A DNA stretch of 37,090 nucleotides from Streptomyces sp. MH60 (lineage in GTDB: Bacteria > Actinomycetota > Actinomycetes > Streptomycetales > Streptomycetaceae). The position numbers were made by a program, and so were the translations under genes. Positions 32,566-37,090 of the stretch are shown in pieces. The notes beneath the pieces were generated by a model, which searched no databases, was not told the DNA's origin, and worked only from the letters and a program-made list of their open reading frames with translations. Within the stretch, counting starts at the first letter, position 1, and every line of letters begins with the position of its first letter. The stretch covers positions 1 to 37,090 of the forward strand of contig NZ_MULI01000071.1 of the NCBI RefSeq assembly GCF_002939385.1. Direction: 5' to 3'.

Positions 32566-33138
32566 GTGGCTCGCGTAGGACTGACGACCGAGGGTGTGAT
32601 CAGGGCCGGGGCCGAGACGGCCGACGAGATCGGCTTCGAGAGCACCACTCCGACGGAGCTGGCCCGGCGGTTCGGCGTCCGGACGGCGAGCCTGTACTCA
32701 CATGTGCGCAATGCCCACGACCTCAAGACCGGGATCGCGCTGTTCGCCCTGGAGGAGCTGGCCGACCGGGCCTCCGAGGCGGTGGCCGGCCGGGCCGGCA
32801 AGGACGCGCTGACCGCGTTCGCGAACGTCTACCGCGACTACGCCCTGGAGCACCCGGGCCGCTTCGCCGCCACGCAGTTCCCCCTCGACGCACAGGCGGC
32901 GGCCTCCAGCGCCGGGGTGCGGCACGCCCAGATGTCGCGGGCGATCCTGCGCGGGTACCACCTGGCGGAACCGCACCAGACCCATGCCGTGCGGCTGTTG
33001 GGCAGCGTCTTCAGCGGCTACGTCAATCTGGAGGCCGCGGGAGGGTTCAGCCACAGCGCCCCCGACTCGCAGGAGAGCTGGACGGAGATCCTCAACGCGC
33101 TGGACGCCCTGCTGCGGACCTGGCCGACCACGTCCTGA
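32566..33138 (+). CDS. TetR family regulator
   Basis: This is 190 residues from GTG 32566 (GGAGG six bases upstream). The HTH is at about 8-50: GVIRAGAETADEIGFESTTP, TELARRFGVRTASLYSHVRNAHDL. The C-terminal domain contains ALFALEELADRASEAV, the FANVYRDYALEHPGRFAATQF helix, and a late GYVNLEAAGGF, which is the WHG/TetR_C_13 group. Sixty nt downstream of merR and with its own promoter-operator (32498-32527). Its target besides itself may be the merR-ene-reductase locus, which has a related TTGCCT element in its promoter. It is convergent with the GH9 gene. Confidence 0.9.
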   Translation: MARVGLTTEGVIRAGAETADEIGFESTTPTELARRFGVRTASLYSHVRNAHDLKTGIALFALEELADRASEAVAGRAGKDALTAFANVYRDYALEHPGRFAATQFPLDAQAAASSAGVRHAQMSRAILRGYHLAEPHQTHAVRLLGSVFSGYVNLEAAGGFSHSAPDSQESWTEILNALDALLRTWPTTS

Positions 33139-33178
33139 CCCGCGGCCCCGGGCGCCGGGGCCGTTCCCCTCGGGTCAG
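33135..33178. terminator. Symmetric bidirectional terminator spanning both stop codons
   Basis: The outer stem CTGACCCG (33135-33142) pairs with CGGGTCAG (33171-33178). The inner stem CGGCCCCGG (33143-33151), loop GCG, CCGGGGCCG (33155-33163) is perfect. The TGA stops of the tetR gene and the GH9 gene lie within the two outer arms, so the same structure serves both strands. TTCCCCT intervenes on one side. Confidence 0.65.
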
Positions 33179-35094
33179 GACCGCGCGGCGGTGAGGGAGA
33201 GGGCGTACAGGGCCGTCGAGGTGAAGTCGTCCGCCGGTTCCACCGTCTGCCAGGCCCGCACGTCGTCGACGTAACCGGCGCCACGACCGTCGAACCGGGA
33301 CCAGGGCCCGCCGTCGGGGGCGAAGGAGCAGGGGTGTCCCCCGTCGAAGGTGTCCGGCTCCTTCAGCAGGTCCGCATCGTTGGGCCCGTTGACGACGGCG
33401 CCGCGCAGGATGTCGCCGCGGCCGGTGCGGCTCATGGCCAGGTTGGCGACCTGGTGCTGGAGGCAGTGCGGGTAGAGGTCGCCCGCGCCCACCATGAAAC
33501 TGGTGCCCCAGGCGTTGGCCCCGAAGACCCAGGCCCGTTGCCGCGCGGCGAAGTCGTCGTACCGGTGGTCGCCGGTGACGCGGGCGTACAGTTCGGCGGT
33601 CGCGAGCAGACCGAAGGTGTGGGGCACCGCGTCGAAGTCACTGGGTATGACGCCCGACCTGAACGGGTCCCCGGCCGCGCGCTTCCTCCCCGTCTCCACC
33701 TGCCGCCTCAGTTCCGCCTCGAGTGCGGTCGCGAGGCCCGCGCCGGGGTCCGCCGAGGTGAGCACGTCGGCGTGGGCGAGGGCGCTGACGTCGGCGGGGC
33801 CCAGGGTACCGCCGTGCTCCTCGCGCAGGGCCGCGCGGGCCCAGGTGGCCGCCTCGTCGCTCCACCGGGAGCCGCGTGTGTCGCCCAGGGCGTCCGCGCC
33901 GCGGGAGAGTTCGACGGCCGCCCATTCCAGGTCGTCGCGCCAGGAGTGCTCCTGGTAGTAGTCCGTGGGCGTCGTGGTGACCAGTGCCCCCTCGTCGGGC
34001 CGGGTGTCCGCGAGCGCGTAGACGGCGGCCGCCTTGTCCAGCCACTCGCGCGCCTGTGCCGGGTGGTCCCCGGCCTCGGTCTGCGCGGCGAGGGCGAAGG
34101 CCGCGCTCACCCGGCCCGCGAGGTTGGGACTGATGGGCTCCCCGGGTTCGTTGGCGCGGAAGACGGGCCGGTACTTGATCAGGTAGTCGGGGTCCCCGGG
34201 TCGTACGGTGAGCCGGTCGTCCTCCTCCGGCAGCCGCCACACGTCGTGGTCGCCGCGGACCCCCTTGCCGCCGGACCCGAGCCCCACCTGCGCGTAGAGC
34301 GTGCCCGTCTGCCCGTCCCACATCCGGTCCAGCCAGCGCAGGCCGTGCCGTGCCTCCTCCCGCAGCCCGGGCACCGACGGGGTGTCGCGGACGGTGCTCA
34401 GCATCTGGGCGACCACGTAGGACGTCGTGTGCGTGAACTTCAGGAAGTCGCCGGCGTCGAACCACCCGCCCGAGACGTCCACGGGACCGCCGGCCTCGGT
34501 CAGTTCCGGACCGGCGGTCGCGCCGTCGGCCGTTTTCCCGTCGGCGGCCGAGCCGGTGCGGGCCGGCTCGTAGACGCGGGCCCGTTCGTCGGTCAGGTGC
34601 GAGGGCACCCGCCCGGTCGCGTCGGCCAGTACGTCCGCACCGTCCCGCTGGGTGCCGAAGAAGTGCACGGTGTCCGCGCGCAGCGGGTCCAGCAACTGCC
34701 GGGCCGGTGCCACCCGGAAGCGGACCTCCCGGTTCCCGCCCGCGCCGACCAGGCGCAGTCGGTAGGTGCCGGTGCGGCGCAGCGCCGAGAGGTCGATCGT
34801 GCGGACCGCGGTGTAGGTGCCGTTCCAGCCGCCGAGGGAGGGGCCGAGCCCACCGCGCTCGGCGGTGTCGCCGCGCTCGTCCAGGACCTCGAACCCGGCG
34901 TCGGCCAGCGCGTCCCGGTCCCCCATGACATAGGCGAACTTCTTCTCGCCGGACGCGTACCCGACCTGGTTGACGCGGATGGCCGCCGGCTGCTCGTCCC
35001 GGCCCCCGGAGCACGCGGTGAGGCAGCAGGCCGCCAGGACGGAAGCGGTCACGGCTGACGCGGTGCGGGCCGACGGCGAGGGAAAGTGGTTCAT
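33175..35094 (-). CDS. Lipoprotein glycoside hydrolase family 9 (endoglucanase-like)
   Basis: This is 639 residues from ATG 35094. There is an N-terminal lipoprotein signal with lipobox LTAC at 25-28 (Cys lipidated). Residues ~38-130 form the CelD_N immunoglobulin-like domain (IRVNQVGYASGEKKFAYVMG). The (alpha/alpha)6 GH9 domain (about 140-639) has GGWFDAGDFLKF with the catalytic Asp at 211-220, then YPHCLQHQVANL, a variant of the family's PHHR signature, and a final WQTVEPADDFTSTALY segment that carries the acid Glu. No carbohydrate-binding module. It probably hydrolyses beta-glucans (cellulose, mixed linkage) at the cell surface. There is no ribosome site at the ATG; CAGACT seven bases before it resembles a -10. 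Confidence 0.88.
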   Translation of the reverse strand: MNHFPSPSARTASAVTASVLAACCLTACSGGRDEQPAAIRVNQVGYASGEKKFAYVMGDRDALADAGFEVLDERGDTAERGGLGPSLGGWNGTYTAVRTIDLSALRRTGTYRLRLVGAGGNREVRFRVAPARQLLDPLRADTVHFFGTQRDGADVLADATGRVPSHLTDERARVYEPARTGSAADGKTADGATAGPELTEAGGPVDVSGGWFDAGDFLKFTHTTSYVVAQMLSTVRDTPSVPGLREEARHGLRWLDRMWDGQTGTLYAQVGLGSGGKGVRGDHDVWRLPEEDDRLTVRPGDPDYLIKYRPVFRANEPGEPISPNLAGRVSAAFALAAQTEAGDHPAQAREWLDKAAAVYALADTRPDEGALVTTTPTDYYQEHSWRDDLEWAAVELSRGADALGDTRGSRWSDEAATWARAALREEHGGTLGPADVSALAHADVLTSADPGAGLATALEAELRRQVETGRKRAAGDPFRSGVIPSDFDAVPHTFGLLATAELYARVTGDHRYDDFAARQRAWVFGANAWGTSFMVGAGDLYPHCLQHQVANLAMSRTGRGDILRGAVVNGPNDADLLKEPDTFDGGHPCSFAPDGGPWSRFDGRGAGYVDDVRAWQTVEPADDFTSTALYALSLTAARS

Positions 35095-35180
35095 GGCGGA
35101 CAGTCTGGACGACGGCGCCACCGTGGCGCGGGCCGAGGTGGTGGTCGGGGGCGCGACGGCGAAGTGGACGTTTGTGCGGA

Positions 35181-35186
35181 TAGGCT
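35181..35186 (+). promoter_or_regulatory. Candidate -10 for the MoxR gene
   Basis: TAGGCT about 44 nt upstream of the ATG at 35230 is a good actinobacterial -10; no clear -35 accompanies it. It lies in the 135-nt divergent interval to the GH9 gene. Confidence 0.35.
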
Positions 35187-35229
35187 CTGGTCCGCCAGCC
35201 CGCCAGGACCGCCACAGGAGGAGTCGGCC

Positions 35230-36447
35230 ATGGGCCCACAGGACCCGCAGGAGGCACCGGCCGCACCGGACACCGCCGAGCGGCTCCGGGCGATCGGCGA
35301 CGAGTTGTCGGACCGTTTCTACGAGCGGGCCGACGTCGTCCGGACGCTGCTGGTGACGCTGCTGGCCGGTCAGCACTCGCTGGTGCTCGGCCCGCCGGGA
35401 ACGGCCAAGTCCGAGTTGGCCCGGGAGCTGACCGGCCGGATCGTGGGCGCGTCCTACTGGGAGATCCTGCTGTCCAAGTTCACCGCGCCGACGCGGATGT
35501 TCGGGCCCATCGACGTGGCCGCGCTGGCGCGCGGGGAGTACCGCCAGGTCTACGAAGGGCGCGCCACCACCGCGCACGTCGCGTTCATCGACGAGATCTT
35601 CAAGTGTTCCACGGCGGCGCTGAACGAGACGCTGGGCTATCTCAACGAGCGGATCTACCACCCCGAGAGCGGCGGTGAGCCCGTCCGCTGCCCCCTCATC
35701 GGCGCGATCACCGCGAGCAACGAACTGCCCGACGGCGAGGACTCGGCAGCGATCTACGACCGGCTGCTGGTGCGGATCGAGGTCAAGTACCTGGAGGACC
35801 CCTCGAACTTCGCCGCTCTGGTCCGCTCCGCCGTCAGCCGTCCGGCCGCGCCGAAGCGGACCACCGTGGACCTGGCCGCGCTGCGGCACGCCGTGGCCGA
35901 GGCCGTGCCCGCCGTGCAGGTGACCGACGGGATCGTGGACGCGGTGTGCACGCTGCGGGCCGCGCTGCGCCGCAAGGAGCTGATCGCCTCCGACCGCCGC
36001 TGGCGGCAGGCGGTGGGTCTGCTCCAGGCGTCCGCGTACCTCGACGGGCGCCCCTCGGTCGCCGAGAGCGATCTGTCGGTCCTGACCCACGTGCTGTGGG
36101 ACTCCCCCGCCGAACGCCCGACCGTCGAGCGCGAGGTGCTGCACCTGGTCAACCCGGACGCCAAGGAGGCCCTCGACCTCGCCGACACCATCGAGGAGCT
36201 GGAGACCCAGCTCGACGCGATGGCCGGGCAGTCCCGCGAGGCGCTCAGCGAGTGGGTCATCAAGAAGGCCCACAACCAGCTGGCCATGGCGGGCAAGCGG
36301 CTGGAGAGACTGCGCGAGGAGGCGGTGGGCGCGGGCCGCTCCACCAGCGCCATCGACCGGGTCACCGGACGCCAGCGCGCCGTACGCGCCCGGGTGCTCA
36401 CCGAGGCCCTCGGCGTGGACGCGAGCACCGTGCAGGCCCAGCTCTGA
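35230..36447 (+). CDS. MoxR-family AAA+ ATPase (RavA-like)
   Basis: This is 405 residues from ATG 35230 (AGGAGGAG seven bases upstream). Walker A GPPGTAKS is at 54-61, Walker B AFIDEIFK near 118-125, sensor/arginine-finger region ASNELPDGED followed by YDRLLVRIEVKYL, and the alpha-helical lid to residue ~290. The C-terminal third (EELETQLDAMAGQSREALSEW onward) is a helical, partly coiled-coil extension. RavA-type MoxR proteins are chaperone-like remodellers acting with a VWA partner. The next gene begins 20 nt downstream and is that candidate partner. Function in actinomycetes is not established. Confidence 0.92.
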   Translation: MGPQDPQEAPAAPDTAERLRAIGDELSDRFYERADVVRTLLVTLLAGQHSLVLGPPGTAKSELARELTGRIVGASYWEILLSKFTAPTRMFGPIDVAALARGEYRQVYEGRATTAHVAFIDEIFKCSTAALNETLGYLNERIYHPESGGEPVRCPLIGAITASNELPDGEDSAAIYDRLLVRIEVKYLEDPSNFAALVRSAVSRPAAPKRTTVDLAALRHAVAEAVPAVQVTDGIVDAVCTLRAALRRKELIASDRRWRQAVGLLQASAYLDGRPSVAESDLSVLTHVLWDSPAERPTVEREVLHLVNPDAKEALDLADTIEELETQLDAMAGQSREALSEWVIKKAHNQLAMAGKRLERLREEAVGAGRSTSAIDRVTGRQRAVRARVLTEALGVDASTVQAQL

Positions 36448-36467
36448 GCACAGGTCGGGACGGCACC

Positions 36468-37090
36468 GTGAACGACGGCACGGATGTGGACGCGGGCGGG
36501 GCGGCGAGCCGGCTCGGCGTACTGACGGACCTGGCCGGGGTGTGGCTGGCCCGGTCGGCCGCCGCCACCGTACGGCACACCGGGGCCGTGGTCGCCGACC
36601 GTTTCGACCGCGTCGCCTGGCGCGACACCTGCGAACAGTCGGCCGCGCTGCGCGAGTTGGCCGGCGAGCTGGGCGAGCGCCACACGTACACCGCCGACCT
36701 CCTCGCCGACGTCTTCCTGGCCGCGTACAAAACCGCTCCGCGCCTGCGCGAGCCGCGCGAGATGGCGCCCTCCCGGCTGGTCAACCACCGCATCGTCACC
36801 GCGCTCCTGGAGTCGCCGGACTTCGCCGAGCTGCACCGGGAGACGGCCGGCGACCCGTACGCCGCCGCCATGGCCGTACTCGCCCAGGGCACCGCGCTGC
36901 GCCGGATGCTGGACGACTCCCGGCCCGCCCGGGACCGGGACGAGCGGGCGGAGCGCGCCCGGCGGGAGGCCGGGGCCGCGGCGGACGCCGTGGCCGAGGC
37001 GCTCCGGAACGCCGCCGAGGAGGCCGACGAGGACGGCACCGTGCCGGGACCGGCGGCCGCTGCCGTACGACGCGCGGTCCAGGACGCGGG
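36468..37090 (+). CDS. N-terminal part of the MoxR partner (ViaA/VWA-type), cut by window end
   Basis: The frame runs from GTG 36468 to the window end (~207 codons) without a stop. Start support is weak (GGGACGG upstream). The translated part is helical and Ala/Arg/Glu rich: LGVLTDLAGVWLARSAAATV, the DLLADVFLAAYKTAPRL segment, SRLVNHRIVTALLESPDF and a charged RARREAGAAADAVAEAL stretch. These resemble the helical N-terminal region of VWA proteins cotranscribed with RavA-type ATPases. The MIDAS (DxSxS) region would lie beyond the window, so the identity is inferred mainly from position. Confidence 0.6.
   Translation, partial: MNDGTDVDAGGAASRLGVLTDLAGVWLARSAAATVRHTGAVVADRFDRVAWRDTCEQSAALRELAGELGERHTYTADLLADVFLAAYKTAPRLREPREMAPSRLVNHRIVTALLESPDFAELHRETAGDPYAAAMAVLAQGTALRRMLDDSRPARDRDERAERARREAGAAADAVAEALRNAAEEADEDGTVPGPAAAAVRRAVQDA

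Noticed and set aside
33334..35058. A 574-codon open frame on the + strand over the GH9 gene
   Set aside because: Antisense shadow of a recognised glycoside hydrolase; composition is Gly/Arg/Val with no motif.

Overview
The window is high-GC DNA with strong GC3 bias, GTG/TTG starts alongside ATG, and purine-rich Shine-Dalgarno sites. The protein families are typical of Streptomyces or a close actinomycete: many one-component regulators, two flavin monooxygenases of antibiotic-inactivating type, a lipoprotein GH9 enzyme and a MoxR/VWA pair. I see no IS element, integrase, rRNA, tRNA or CRISPR. It reads as accessory (chromosome-arm-like) territory made of short regulator-plus-enzyme modules.

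Layout. 1-5.2 kb: 3' end of a polytopic membrane protein, a YceI lipocalin-like protein, and a ComB-like phosphatase downstream of a large SGNH-acyltransferase. 5.3-9.1 kb: a WYL regulator divergent from an alpha/beta hydrolase, a truncated RibD/DHFR remnant abutting a VOC protein, and a serine hydrolase of the beta-lactamase fold behind a palindromic promoter. 9.1-11.3 kb: an orphan Leu/Ile/Val-type binding protein without a signal peptide, and a secreted EEP-family nuclease/phosphatase. 11.4-16.6 kb: a TetX-like flavoprotein divergent from a Tet-class TetR with two tetO-like operators, then a LysR regulator, then a TetR divergent from an amidase with its own palindrome. 16.6-18.0 kb: a free-standing alanyl-tRNA synthetase catalytic half behind a 22-codon leader ORF and a hairpin-rich leader. 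18.0-23.0 kb: a MurNAc-type cell-wall recycling locus, with an RpiR/SIS regulator divergent from a kinase, sodium:solute symporter and anmK operon. 23.0-27.4 kb: an aldo-keto reductase downstream of a rifampicin monooxygenase (rox) that carries a rifamycin-associated element, then a catalase. 27.6-30.8 kb: a twice-frameshifted nucleotidyltransferase, an NAD-dependent epimerase/SDR behind a 31-bp perfect palindrome, and a PAP2 phosphatase. 30.9-33.1 kb: an Old Yellow Enzyme divergent from MerR, followed by TetR. 33.2-37.1 kb: a GH9 lipoprotein divergent from a MoxR ATPase and the start of its VWA-type partner, which runs off the end.

The strongest functional stories are: (i) two drug-inactivation modules whose cis-elements match their predicted inducers, rox with a RAE and tetX-like with paired tetO; (ii) a self-contained peptidoglycan-sugar recycling regulon with both divergent promoters and a shared putative operator visible; and (iii) an editing-less AlaRS paralog with an elaborate leader, which is the least explained element. 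Family assignments are from reading the translations and from memory of the families. No database search was run.
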